Positions 55,925-64,000 of a stretch of DNA of 64,000 nucleotides are shown here, one piece after another. The stretch is from Agrobacterium larrymoorei (GTDB lineage: Bacteria > Pseudomonadota > Alphaproteobacteria > Rhizobiales > Rhizobiaceae): NCBI RefSeq assembly GCF_030819275.1, contig NZ_JAUTBL010000002.1:1490501-1554500 (forward strand). Direction: 5' to 3'. Made by a program: the position numbers and the translations under genes. Under the pieces are notes generated by a model. It was not told the DNA's origin. It was given only the letters and a program-made list of their open reading frames with translations, and did no database searches. Position 1 is the first letter of the stretch, and every line of letters starts with the position of its first letter.

Positions 55925-57292
55925 ATGGAAGATTTTATTGGCGCATATGGCAATCGCCTGATTATTGCAGTGGTGGGCGTTGGTGCGGCATTGCTGCTGC
56001 TCGCCATCGTCCTATGGTTTATTCGCAGACGCAGCGGCTCTGCGCCATTTATTCGTGGCGGGCGAAACCGGCAGCCACGACTTCAGGTATTGGACGCTAC
56101 CGCAGTCGATGCACGCCGTCGCTTGGTCCTCGTTCGTCGCGACAATGTGGAACATCTGGTGATGATTGGCGGTCCGACGGATATTGTCATCGAAAGTGGT
56201 ATTGGTGCGATCCCATTCATGAAGGATGTCCGCGATCCGCAGGAAGACGCTCTGATTGCGCGCGATGCAGACCGCAGCCTCTCCGCAGACCGACAGCGCA
56301 GCATTGTGCAGGCACCGCAAGAGGATGTTCGCCCTGCAGCAGCATCCGTGGCCCCGGAGCTGAAGAAGCCCGCTTCTGACGAACCTAAAAAGCCCGCGAT
56401 GAGCGCAGCACCCGCGAAACCTGTACCCTCGCCTGCCCCAGCCGTTGCAGCAGGCAGGCCAGCTCCGGCTGCCATACCAGCGCAATCGCAACCCGCAGTC
56501 CGAAAGCCCCAATCGACTCCACCCGCACCTACCGTCTCAGCTGCAGCCCCGTCCACATCGTCCCCGGTGCGGGAAACCCCAGCACCGGTCACGCCACCAG
56601 CCCCCAGAGCACTCGCCCGCGAGCCCATCGCGCCAGCCATTTCGGTCGTACCTCCAATCGTTGCTGCCGCCATGATGCAGCCGGATGACGACACAAAACC
56701 ACCTGTAGCTTCAGCCTCGCCAGAGCCAGTGGTTTCCGAGCCACCCGCCGCTTCCCCAACATCAGCGATGACTCCAACTGTCGCACCGATGGTGTCCGCC
56801 TCCTATGAACCGAGTTTTTTTGAACCGCCACTGACGGCAGAGCCCGTCACGGCACAAGACCCCGGGCCGGTAGGACAGAGTGAGCCGTCCGTGACCGAGC
56901 AAAGCGCGATTGATGTTCTCGACGCTACCCGCGATCACGTGCTCCCCGCCTACCGGGCAGCACCTCCTATTACGACAGCACCCGCTGCTCCTGCGGCACC
57001 GATTATCGCAAAACCGGAACCGCTCGCTGCCAGTGACAATGGGCCGGTCTTTGGCGACCAGTTGACAAGTGATTTCGAAAGCTTCCTCGAGGCAGAGATC
57101 GCCAAGAGCAACAATGCCAACGCCGATCTATCCGCGACACCTGCGAATGCACCCGCCGTCAACCTGGATACCACCACACCGGACCCTCACCCCGAGCCCA
57201 AGTTCTCAGAAGCCCCCGTTGCCGCTGAGCGGGACGTTCAGAAGGAAATGGCTCGTATCTTTGGTGAGATGTCGGTGACGCGCGACCGATAG
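55925..57292 (+). CDS. FliO-like protein with long Pro/Ala-rich C-terminal extension
   Basis: A 455-residue protein. Residues about 1-35 include one membrane helix (NRLIIAVVGVGAALLLLAIV). Residues about 55-110 carry a small beta domain, RLQVLDATAVDARRRLVLVR and HLVMIGGPTDIVIESGIGAI, matching the FliO family of flagellar export-gate chaperones. The remaining 340 residues are Pro/Ala/Ser/Val-rich and probably disordered, ending in ERDVQKEMARIFGEMS. Start ATG 55925 is preferred (GAAGGG upstream); an earlier in-frame ATG at 55799 would add an unlikely leader. No other flagellar gene is in the window, so a flagellar role is uncertain. Confidence 0.75.
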   Translation: MEDFIGAYGNRLIIAVVGVGAALLLLAIVLWFIRRRSGSAPFIRGGRNRQPRLQVLDATAVDARRRLVLVRRDNVEHLVMIGGPTDIVIESGIGAIPFMKDVRDPQEDALIARDADRSLSADRQRSIVQAPQEDVRPAAASVAPELKKPASDEPKKPAMSAAPAKPVPSPAPAVAAGRPAPAAIPAQSQPAVRKPQSTPPAPTVSAAAPSTSSPVRETPAPVTPPAPRALAREPIAPAISVVPPIVAAAMMQPDDDTKPPVASASPEPVVSEPPAASPTSAMTPTVAPMVSASYEPSFFEPPLTAEPVTAQDPGPVGQSEPSVTEQSAIDVLDATRDHVLPAYRAAPPITTAPAAPAAPIIAKPEPLAASDNGPVFGDQLTSDFESFLEAEIAKSNNANADLSATPANAPAVNLDTTTPDPHPEPKFSEAPVAAERDVQKEMARIFGEMSVTRDR

Positions 57293-57307
57293 TCATATGT
57301 AAAGCCG

Positions 57308-57357
57308 ACGCCAGCGCGATACTGTGAGCCTTATAGCGATCAGTGTCGCGCTGGCGT
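57308..57357. terminator. Long imperfect hairpin after the FliO-like gene
   Basis: ACGCCAGCGCGATACTG (57308-57324) and CAGTGTCGCGCTGGCGT (57341-57357) form a 17-base stem with one G-T type mismatch and a 16-base loop, followed by TTC. It can terminate the plus-strand gene. No gene is seen between here and 57664. Confidence 0.75.
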
Positions 57358-57664
57358 TTCACTTTCAGGCTCATTGAAAGGTCTTTGCCGTCAATGGTCT
57401 TGCCAAGCGTGTCAGCTCTGAGGCTTCAAAAAGGTCGATACGCGAGCTGCGTCGCAGCCGCGGCCAGATGTGAGCTTCACAGTGCGTGTTCAAGCCGATC
57501 TCACATGCGGCGTTCTACTCTTCGGCAATCATAGCCGGGCGTAGCGTATCGTTAAGGAGCTATTCAGCGAAAGCGGCAGACGCTTGTCTCCCAAGCTTAC
57601 GAAAGACACTGTTCTCTTAGACCCACGGTGGATTAACGCTGGCTCCGGCACGTCATCCCGTTGA
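57358..57664. other. Intergenic stretch after the FliO-like gene
   Basis: About 300 bases between two convergent genes; nothing gene-like or repetitive was found. Some sequence (CTCTTCGGCAATCATAGCCG region) looks like degenerate coding remnant but cannot be assigned. Confidence 0.4.
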
Positions 57665-60600
57665 TCAGGCAGTCGCGACATCGCCAGCGGGCTCATCATT
57701 CCTGCGCCTTAGCTTATCGAGCAAAAGATAGATGACGGGAGTGGTGTAGAGCGTGAGCACCTGGCTGACCATCAAGCCACCGACGATGGCATAGCCCAAC
57801 GGCTGCCGAAGTTCCGCGCCGGATCCGTGACCAAGAGCGAGCGGTATGCCACCCAAAAGAGCTGCCATCGTCGTCATAAGGATCGGTCTGAAACGCATCT
57901 GAGCGGCTTTGACGATCGCCTCCTCGCTCGACAATCTCTCCTCTCGCTCCGCCTGGATGGCGAAATCGACCAGCATGATCCCATTCTTTTTGACGATACC
58001 GATCAACAGAATAACCCCGATCATGGCTACCAGCCCAAAGTCGAAGCCGGCCACCTGCAAGGCCAGAAGCGCGCCAATACCCGCCGAAGGCAAAGTCGAG
58101 AGGATCGTTAGCGGATGGATGAGGCTTTCGTAGAGCACGCCGAGAATGATGTAGACGACAACCAGCGACGCCAGGATGAGCAGAGGTATGGTGCCAAGCG
58201 AATCCTTGAAGGCCTTCGCGCTACCGGAAAATGATGTTTGAAGTGACCCCGGCGGATGCATGTTGGATACGGCATTTTCAATCACAGCCGTCGCATTCCC
58301 CAGGGCGACATTGGGGGCAAGATTGAACGAGATAGTGACCGCTGGCGATTGACCCTGGTGCGCAATCGATACCGGAGAGGTTCCGTCCGTCGTCCACTTC
58401 GCCACCACAGAAAGCGGAACAAGCGTCCCGTTGCTTGCTCTGACCGAGAGACGATCGAGCGTGGCAATGTCTCGCTGCAAGTCGGGCAAGACCTCAAGAA
58501 TAACGCGGAAAGTGTCGGTCTGACTGGAGAAGGAGGCAACCTGGCGCTGACCGAATGCATCGTAAAGCGTTTCGTCGATCGTGGAAGGAAGCACGCCGTA
58601 AAGCGTTGCTGCCGCGCGGTCGATCTTGATCGTCAGGTTGGGTGCTTCCGCTTGCTGATCGCTTCCGACATCGCGCAGTTCGGGCAGCCCAGAGAGCTTG
58701 CTGGTGATTTTATCCGACCAGTTGCTCAGTTCCGCGATATCGGCATCTTGGAGCGTAAACTGATATTGGGTTTTCGCCGGGCGCGCACCAATGTTGATGT
58801 CCTGTGCCGACTGCATGAAGAGCTTGATACCCTGCTGCGCATTTAAGGCCGCGCCCAGCCTGTCGATCACCTGTTTTGCGCTGACATCACGTTCTTCCAG
58901 AGGCTTCAGGGTAATATTGACGTGGCCTTGGTTTAGCGCATTGCCACCATTGCCACCGCCGATGTCCATGAAGACACTGTAGACGGCGGGATCTTTCATG
59001 ATGATCTCGCTGACACGCTCCTGAAGCTTCGCCATCTCGGTAAAGGATATGTCGGGAGAAGCCTGTGAAAGACCAGCGATGAACCCTGTATCCTGCTCCG
59101 GAAAAAATCCCTTGGGCGCGACGACAAACAGATAGCCAGTGACTGCAATAGTCGCGAGAAAAATGAGGAGCGTCAAAAAGCGGTGTCGGATGACTGGCTT
59201 TAGGCTCCGAATGTAGAGCGCCGTCAAACCGTCGAAGAATGCTTCTCCCGCCAGATAGAAACGGCTGCGCTGATCCTTTTCAATTGGGCGGATGAATTTG
59301 GACGCCAGCATCGGCGTCAACGTCAGCGAGACGATGGCGGAAATGACGATCGCAACAGTCAGCGTCACGGCAAATTCCCGAAACAGGCGACCAATGATGC
59401 CACCCATCAACAAAATAGGGATCAGAACGGCAATGAGTGAGAGACTGATCGAGACGATCGTAAAGCCGATCTCCCGCGTGCCTTGGAGCGCTGCCTGCTT
59501 CGGCTCAACCCCGTCTTCGATGTGGCGGGTAATGTTCTCCAACATGACGATCGCATCATCGACGACGAAGCCGACGGCGACAACCAGCGCCATGAGCGAC
59601 AGATTGTCCAAACTAAAGCCAAGAAGCCACATAGGCGCCAGCGATCCCGCAAGCGCAATCGGAAGCGTCAGCACAGGAATGAGTGTCGCGCGCAGGTTGC
59701 GCAAGAAAAGAAAGATGACGACAACGACGAGACCAATGGTCAGCATAAGCGTGAATTGAATATCCGTCACCGAGGCGCGGATCGTCGTTGTCCTGTCGGT
59801 CACCAGCTCCAGCTTCACCGAGGGCGGCAGCGAGGCCTGAAGTGCGGGCAATTGCTCCTTCACCGCATTGACGACAGCAATCACATTCGCGCCTGGCTGG
59901 CGAAAAACGTCGAGCGCGATCCCACGCTCGCCATTCGTCCAGTGCGCCATCTTGCTGTCTTCCGCACCGTCCGTCGCCTGCCCTATATCGCGAATGCGCA
60001 CCGGCCCGCCGTTTCGATAGGCGATGACGGCGTCGTTCCATTCCGCGCTGCTGGAAATCTGGTCGTTCGTGTAGATCGGAAAGGTGCGTGTCGGGTCGTC
60101 GATGTTCCCCTTAGGCGCGCTAAGGCTGAGATTGCCGATGGCGGTGCGGACATCCTCCATCGTCACGTCGGCTTGTGCCAAGCGACCTGGATCGACAGCG
60201 ATGCGGATGGCCGGTTTCTGCTTTCCGCCAATGTTGACGAAGGCCACGCCTGAGACCTGACCGATTTTCGAAGCAACGTTGCGCTCAATATACTCGTCGA
60301 GTTGCGGTAGGGTCAGCGTATCTGACGTTGCCGAAAGCTGCATGATCGGCGCGTCAGCAGGGTTTGCCTTATGCACCGTGGGGAGAGACGTCATATCTTT
60401 GGGAAGCTCACCCGCCGCTTCGCTGATCGCGGTCTGCACGTCGCTTGCCGCGGTCTCTATATTCTTATCGAGATCGAACTGCACCGTAATCGACGTGGTG
60501 CCGAGCGAGCTGTTCGACGTCATCTCGGTGATCCCGCTGACACGCGAGAGCGCCTGTTCGATCGGTTGCGCGACACTGGAGGCCATGGTTTCCGGCGAAG

Positions 60601-60790
60601 CACCAGGGAGATTGGCAGCAATCTGAATGGTCGGAAAATCGATCTGCGGAAGCGCTGAAACCGGCATGAACGGGTAGCAGATCGCGCCAACGAGGAAAAT
60701 GCCCGTCATCAGTAGCCCGGTTGCCACCGGATGCAGGATGAAGAAATCGAAGAAGCTAGACGTGCGGTTCTGGTCCTGATCGTTTTTCAT
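57665..60790 (-). CDS. RND-family efflux permease (MdtB/MdtC type)
   Basis: A 1041-residue inner-membrane proton-driven efflux pump. The N-terminus FFILHPVATGLLMTGIFLVG and periplasmic PQIDFPTIQIAANLPGASPE match hydrophobe/amphiphile RND permeases, and GFVVDDAIVMLENI supplies the proton-relay aspartates of helix 4. The pattern is nearest to MdtB/MdtC. It starts two bases after the adaptor gene. No outer-membrane channel gene is in the window, so it may use a shared TolC. Confidence 0.93.
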   Translation of the reverse strand: MKNDQDQNRTSSFFDFFILHPVATGLLMTGIFLVGAICYPFMPVSALPQIDFPTIQIAANLPGASPETMASSVAQPIEQALSRVSGITEMTSNSSLGTTSITVQFDLDKNIETAASDVQTAISEAAGELPKDMTSLPTVHKANPADAPIMQLSATSDTLTLPQLDEYIERNVASKIGQVSGVAFVNIGGKQKPAIRIAVDPGRLAQADVTMEDVRTAIGNLSLSAPKGNIDDPTRTFPIYTNDQISSSAEWNDAVIAYRNGGPVRIRDIGQATDGAEDSKMAHWTNGERGIALDVFRQPGANVIAVVNAVKEQLPALQASLPPSVKLELVTDRTTTIRASVTDIQFTLMLTIGLVVVVIFLFLRNLRATLIPVLTLPIALAGSLAPMWLLGFSLDNLSLMALVVAVGFVVDDAIVMLENITRHIEDGVEPKQAALQGTREIGFTIVSISLSLIAVLIPILLMGGIIGRLFREFAVTLTVAIVISAIVSLTLTPMLASKFIRPIEKDQRSRFYLAGEAFFDGLTALYIRSLKPVIRHRFLTLLIFLATIAVTGYLFVVAPKGFFPEQDTGFIAGLSQASPDISFTEMAKLQERVSEIIMKDPAVYSVFMDIGGGNGGNALNQGHVNITLKPLEERDVSAKQVIDRLGAALNAQQGIKLFMQSAQDINIGARPAKTQYQFTLQDADIAELSNWSDKITSKLSGLPELRDVGSDQQAEAPNLTIKIDRAAATLYGVLPSTIDETLYDAFGQRQVASFSSQTDTFRVILEVLPDLQRDIATLDRLSVRASNGTLVPLSVVAKWTTDGTSPVSIAHQGQSPAVTISFNLAPNVALGNATAVIENAVSNMHPPGSLQTSFSGSAKAFKDSLGTIPLLILASLVVVYIILGVLYESLIHPLTILSTLPSAGIGALLALQVAGFDFGLVAMIGVILLIGIVKKNGIMLVDFAIQAEREERLSSEEAIVKAAQMRFRPILMTTMAALLGGIPLALGHGSGAELRQPLGYAIVGGLMVSQVLTLYTTPVIYLLLDKLRRRNDEPAGDVATA

Positions 60791-60792
60791 CG

Positions 60793-61935
60793 TTAGTTCG
60801 CCTTCTCGGCGAGTTCACCCGTCGGCGATCCGGTCCAAGGTGTGGCGCTGACAATCGCACCGTTGCCGATCCGCGATTGGCCATCCATGACAACCTCTTC
60901 GCCTTCTTTGATACCGTCTGTCACCAGCGCTCTTGCATCGGTCACGAAGGCCGTCTTCACGTTGCGTTTTTCCACCTTGTTATCTTTAGAGACGACATAG
61001 GCGTAGAGCCCGTCACGTCCTCTTGCCAGAGCCTTGTCGGGAACGACAACACCACTCTTGTGCTCGACTGTGAGCGTCGTCGCGACCGGTAGCCCGGGCC
61101 AAAGAGCGCCGTTGCCGTTGTCGAAGATCGCCTTGAGATGGATGGAGCCGTTGGAGGCGTCGACCGAGTTATCCATTGTCGTCAATTGGCCCTTTGCCAG
61201 GACGTGGCTTCCATCCGTGGTAATCAGGGTGACCGCCGCGATTTTTTCACTGAGCGCCTGACGGATCTCGCCGAACCTGTCACCCGGCGCGACAAAGGAT
61301 ACGGCAATCGGATCCATCTGTGTGATCGTCACGATACCATCCGTAGAGCTTGCGCTGATTACACTTCCCACATCGACTTGCTTGAAACCGGTGCGCCCCG
61401 AGATCGGGGCGATCACGGTTGCAAAGCCGAGCTGAGTCTCAGCGCTTTTGATCATCGCATCGTCGTATTGGACGGCGGCCGCGTATTGCTGGCTTAAGGC
61501 GTTCTTCTGTTCAAGGGTGGAGGCCGACGCGACCCCCTTTTCGGCGAGCGATGCATAGCGCTGTGCTTCAGTCTTCGCACTATTATACTGCGCCTCGTCT
61601 TGCGCCTTCTTTGCCTGCGCAGAAGTGAGTGCCGATGAAAGTTCGCGATCATCCAGCGTCAGCAGGACGCTGCCTTTTTCGACCATCTGGCCTTCGGAGA
61701 AGCGAATGGCCGTCACCTGACCGTCGATCCGCGGCCTTACCGTGACGCTCTGCAACGGATCCACAGTGCCGATACCGTTGATGACCTTGTCGATCTCTTC
61801 AACCTTCGCCTTGTAGACCGTGACGGGAACGGCAGATGCGTCTTGTGCGTGCACGACGGCTGGATGCAAGGTCAGCACTGCGCCGCCAAGATAGATCGCG
61901 GGGAGCGTATAAAGCGGGAGGAGTTTGGTGAACAT
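60793..61935 (-). CDS. RND efflux periplasmic adaptor (MdtA type)
   Basis: A 380-residue membrane-fusion protein. Signal peptide about residues 1-30, then a lipoyl-like domain (VRPRIDGQVTAIRFSEGQMV), an alpha-hairpin (AQAKKAQDEAQYNSAKTEAQ region), and a beta-barrel and membrane-proximal domain with TVEHKSGVVVPDKALARGRD. It links the RND permease to an outer-membrane channel. It precedes the permease by two bases, forming a two-gene operon. No local regulator gene is seen. Confidence 0.92.
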   Translation of the reverse strand: MFTKLLPLYTLPAIYLGGAVLTLHPAVVHAQDASAVPVTVYKAKVEEIDKVINGIGTVDPLQSVTVRPRIDGQVTAIRFSEGQMVEKGSVLLTLDDRELSSALTSAQAKKAQDEAQYNSAKTEAQRYASLAEKGVASASTLEQKNALSQQYAAAVQYDDAMIKSAETQLGFATVIAPISGRTGFKQVDVGSVISASSTDGIVTITQMDPIAVSFVAPGDRFGEIRQALSEKIAAVTLITTDGSHVLAKGQLTTMDNSVDASNGSIHLKAIFDNGNGALWPGLPVATTLTVEHKSGVVVPDKALARGRDGLYAYVVSKDNKVEKRNVKTAFVTDARALVTDGIKEGEEVVMDGQSRIGNGAIVSATPWTGSPTGELAEKAN

Positions 61936-62080
61936 GCTGTTGATCTCGCGCGCTGGCGTTCAAATTCAGCAGTAAACTCCGATCACATATTTTTGTTCTG
62001 ACGTGATATTAATATTAAGAACTACTTTATCGCCTGTTGAACATAAACAAACAGAGGTTCGCCAGAAGGATGGTTACACA

Positions 62081-62719
62081 TCAACCGATGAGCTTGACGC
62101 CGTTGGGAGTGTCTATCTCAGCGTAGTAGCGGAAATGCTCTCCTTCGATCACGGTCGGAGGGTCAATGATCTCGAGGTCTGCATAAAGCTTTCCAACCAT
62201 AGCCGCCTCAGGATGCTGGATGTGGAAATTCTTCAACTGGAAGCCGAGATCCGGCATCGATGGCGCGGGATTTCCTCGCACACCCCAGTCCATCACCGAA
62301 GGCGCTACACCGCCACAGGGCAGAGATCCATCATCGGCCACCGCAAACAGCCACTCACGATCTCCACGCGACACCGTCTCCTGACGTCCAAGTAAATCGC
62401 CGTGCCGGGCGAGGACGCCTGCAAAGTCGCTGGTGCGTGTCACCCAACCGCCTAGCCGCCACCCCTCATCCCAGGCTGCCTGAACGGCGACCGAATCATC
62501 AAGCCCAAACCAGCGGCGTCTCTTTGGCGGCTCGGCCTCCGGATCAACAGCAATCACTTCCAGAAAAACATCCGTGCCGAGACGCAGCAGACGATTGTGC
62601 GTTCCCATCTGTGGGTGCTTACCACCCTGCGGCATGTCGACGCCGAGCGTAGCGCGCACATAATCGGCTCCAGCCTCCAGTGACGGAGCGATAATCGCCA
62701 AATGGTCCAGCTTCAACAT
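62081..62719 (-). CDS. VOC/glyoxalase-like domain protein
   Basis: A 212-residue protein with glyoxalase-like folds (MLKLDHLAIIAPSLEAGADY; MGTHNRLLRLGTDVFLEVIA), resembling the Glyoxalase_3-type family. Metal-binding His and Glu candidates are HLAI and FLEVIAVD. Function unknown; dioxygenase or lyase activities occur in this superfamily. The ATG at 62719 is preferred to the start at 62755, which precedes an unrelated leader. Confidence 0.8.
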   Translation of the reverse strand: MLKLDHLAIIAPSLEAGADYVRATLGVDMPQGGKHPQMGTHNRLLRLGTDVFLEVIAVDPEAEPPKRRRWFGLDDSVAVQAAWDEGWRLGGWVTRTSDFAGVLARHGDLLGRQETVSRGDREWLFAVADDGSLPCGGVAPSVMDWGVRGNPAPSMPDLGFQLKNFHIQHPEAAMVGKLYADLEIIDPPTVIEGEHFRYYAEIDTPNGVKLIG

Positions 62720-62796
62720 CACGCACTCCCTCGCCTGAAAAGCAAAAGACCGCATTGCTGCGGCCTTTCAATCTCTATTTCCTTACATCCGGCCTA

Positions 62797-64000
62797 TCAA
62801 ACCAGACGGCTCCGAACCAATGCCGCTTCGATGAAGCTTGCAAAGAGCGGATGCGGATCGAGCGGGCGGCTCTTGAGTTCGGGGTGATACTGCACGCCGA
62901 TGAACCACGGGTGATCTGGATACTCCACCGTTTCCGGCAGAAGCCCATCCGGCGACATACCGGAGAACACCAGACCGCAATTTTCCAGACGATCCTTGTA
63001 CTCCACGTTCACCTCGTAACGGTGGCGGTGGCGCTCGGAAATGTCGGTCGAGCCATAGATGTCAGCGATCTTGGTATCCTTCTTGAGCGCTGCCTTGTAG
63101 GCGCCAAGACGCATCGTGCCGCCGAGATCGCCCTTTGCGTTGCGCTTCTCGAGTTCATTGCCCTTGACCCATTCGGTCATGAGACCGACGACAGGTTCCT
63201 GTGTCGGACCGAACTCGGTCGACGATGCCTTCTCGATACCCGCCAGATGGCGCGCGGCTTCGACGACAGCCATCTGCATGCCGAAGCAGATACCGAAATA
63301 GGGAACCTGACGTTCACGGGCAAACTGAGCCGCACGGATCTTGCCTTCAGAACCGCGCTCACCGAAGCCACCTGGAACGAGGATAGCGTTGACCTTTTCG
63401 AGATAGGGTGCGGGATCTTCCTTTTCGAAGATTTCCGACTCGATCCATTCGAGCTTCACCTTCACGCGATTGGCAATGCCACCGTGATGCAGTGCTTCGA
63501 TCAGCGACTTATAGGCATCCTTAAGGCCGGTATATTTACCGACGATGGCAATCGTGACTTCGCCTTCCGGTGTGTGGATCCGATTGCAGACCTCTTCCCA
63601 CTGCTCCAGACGCGGCTTTGGTGCAGGCTCGATACCAAAGGCGGCCAGAACTTCATTGTCGAGGCCTTCCTTATGATAGGCCGTCGGCACATCATAGATA
63701 TTCGCAACATCCAGCGCCTGGATGACGGCGGACTGACGCACGTTGCAGAACAGTGAAAGCTTGCGACGTTCCGCCTCCGGAATTTCGCGATCGGCACGAA
63801 CCAAGAGAATGTCTGGGTGAATACCGAGCGCCTGCAACTCCTTCACTGAGTGCTGGGTGGGCTTCGTCTTCAACTCGCCAGCCGCGGGAATGTAGGGCAT
63901 CAATGTCAGGTGAAGATAAATCGCCGTGCCGCGTGGCAGATCGTTGCCAAGCTGTCGGATGGCTTCCATGAAGGGCATTGCCTCGATGTCGCCAACCGTG
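62797..64000 (-). CDS. pyrG: CTP synthase, C-terminal two thirds (partial)
   Basis: The frame is open to the window edge at 64000 and lacks its N-terminus. It converts UTP to CTP using glutamine. The C-terminal part of the synthetase domain is followed by the class I glutaminase domain with [20 protein letters not shown], the nucleophile Cys in [13 protein letters not shown] (family usually GICLGMQ), and the His-Glu pair in [20 protein letters not shown]. The ATG at 63978 is internal to the protein. Confidence 0.95.
   Translation of the reverse strand, partial: TVGDIEAMPFMEAIRQLGNDLPRGTAIYLHLTLMPYIPAAGELKTKPTQHSVKELQALGIHPDILLVRADREIPEAERRKLSLFCNVRQSAVIQALDVANIYDVPTAYHKEGLDNEVLAAFGIEPAPKPRLEQWEEVCNRIHTPEGEVTIAIVGKYTGLKDAYKSLIEALHHGGIANRVKVKLEWIESEIFEKEDPAPYLEKVNAILVPGGFGERGSEGKIRAAQFARERQVPYFGICFGMQMAVVEAARHLAGIEKASSTEFGPTQEPVVGLMTEWVKGNELEKRNAKGDLGGTMRLGAYKAALKKDTKIADIYGSTDISERHRHRYEVNVEYKDRLENCGLVFSGMSPDGLLPETVEYPDHPWFIGVQYHPELKSRPLDPHPLFASFIEAALVRSRLV

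Noticed and set aside
1..64000. CRISPR array or complete insertion sequence
   Set aside because: No regular spacer-repeat arrangement and no transposase with terminal inverted repeats were seen on either strand.

Overview
The window reads as a chromosomal segment of an alphaproteobacterium of the Rhizobium/Agrobacterium group. This is inferred from the genes themselves: a CckA hybrid kinase beside clpS-clpA, an intact-looking alphaproteobacterial GyrA with alanine at the quinolone position, a LOV/HWE-kinase signalling cluster, DUF992, DUF982 and BON-type small proteins, a gcrA-like SANT protein on a prophage remnant, and housekeeping genes of typical rhizobial type. Both ends cut genes: an oxidoreductase at the left (only its C-terminus) and CTP synthase pyrG at the right (its N-terminus is missing).

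Layout. 1-2.4 kb: oxidoreductase end, a GlxA-type AraC regulator and a peroxiredoxin. 2.5-12.2 kb, minus strand: ClC channel, metallo-hydrolase, TatD nuclease, metG, Nudix hydrolase, holB, tmk, a D,D-carboxypeptidase-like protein with degenerate motifs, and RlpA. 12.4-18.6 kb: a decayed prophage of about 6 kb inserted in the anticodon loop of a tRNA-Ser(UGA) gene. The left end keeps the native promoter and the 5' half of the tRNA; the right end has the rebuilt, complete tRNA. What survives is a lysis cassette (holin, frameshifted endolysin, Rz/Rz1-like spanin pair), tail-fibre remnants, an SGNH-hydrolase-like gene, a SANT-like DNA-binding protein and the catalytic end of an integrase. 18.7-25.1 kb: a membrane protein, then a LysR regulator divergent from poxB and a two-gene FUSC-type exporter. 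25.1-29.9 kb: a small stress-type operon (CsbD, BON, DUF992), a PAS-LuxR regulator, a YaiI-type protein, a DUF1345 membrane protein and S-formylglutathione hydrolase.

30.0-34.5 kb holds the most unusual functional unit: a short LOV photoreceptor, a very large CheB-CheR-PAS-HWE-kinase protein and a single-domain response regulator, packed as one operon. The CheB-CheR gene has an in-frame TAA near its start, which would remove the methylesterase serine and histidine. 34.5-36.2 kb has small secreted, membrane and zinc-ribbon proteins, and a gene-free stretch with three strong terminator hairpins in a row, possibly small RNA genes. 36.4-49.4 kb: a SPOR-type D,D-carboxypeptidase, gyrA, MarC and HPP-CBS membrane proteins, an M15-type lipoprotein, a glyoxalase, a double cold-shock protein with DUF192, a PAP2-type enzyme and the AzlCD exporter. 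49.6-64 kb: clpS-clpA, cckA with an array of inverted repeats in its promoter region, a FliO-like protein with a long Pro/Ala-rich tail, an RND efflux pair, a VOC protein and pyrG.

Most of the window is ordinary core chromosome. The points worth following are the light-signalling operon and its nonsense codon, the tRNA-Ser prophage scar with its displaced promoter, the cckA upstream repeats, the tandem terminators at 35.2-35.6 kb, and the D,D-carboxypeptidase paralogue that has lost two of three active-site motifs. All calls rest on reading the sequence; no database search was run.
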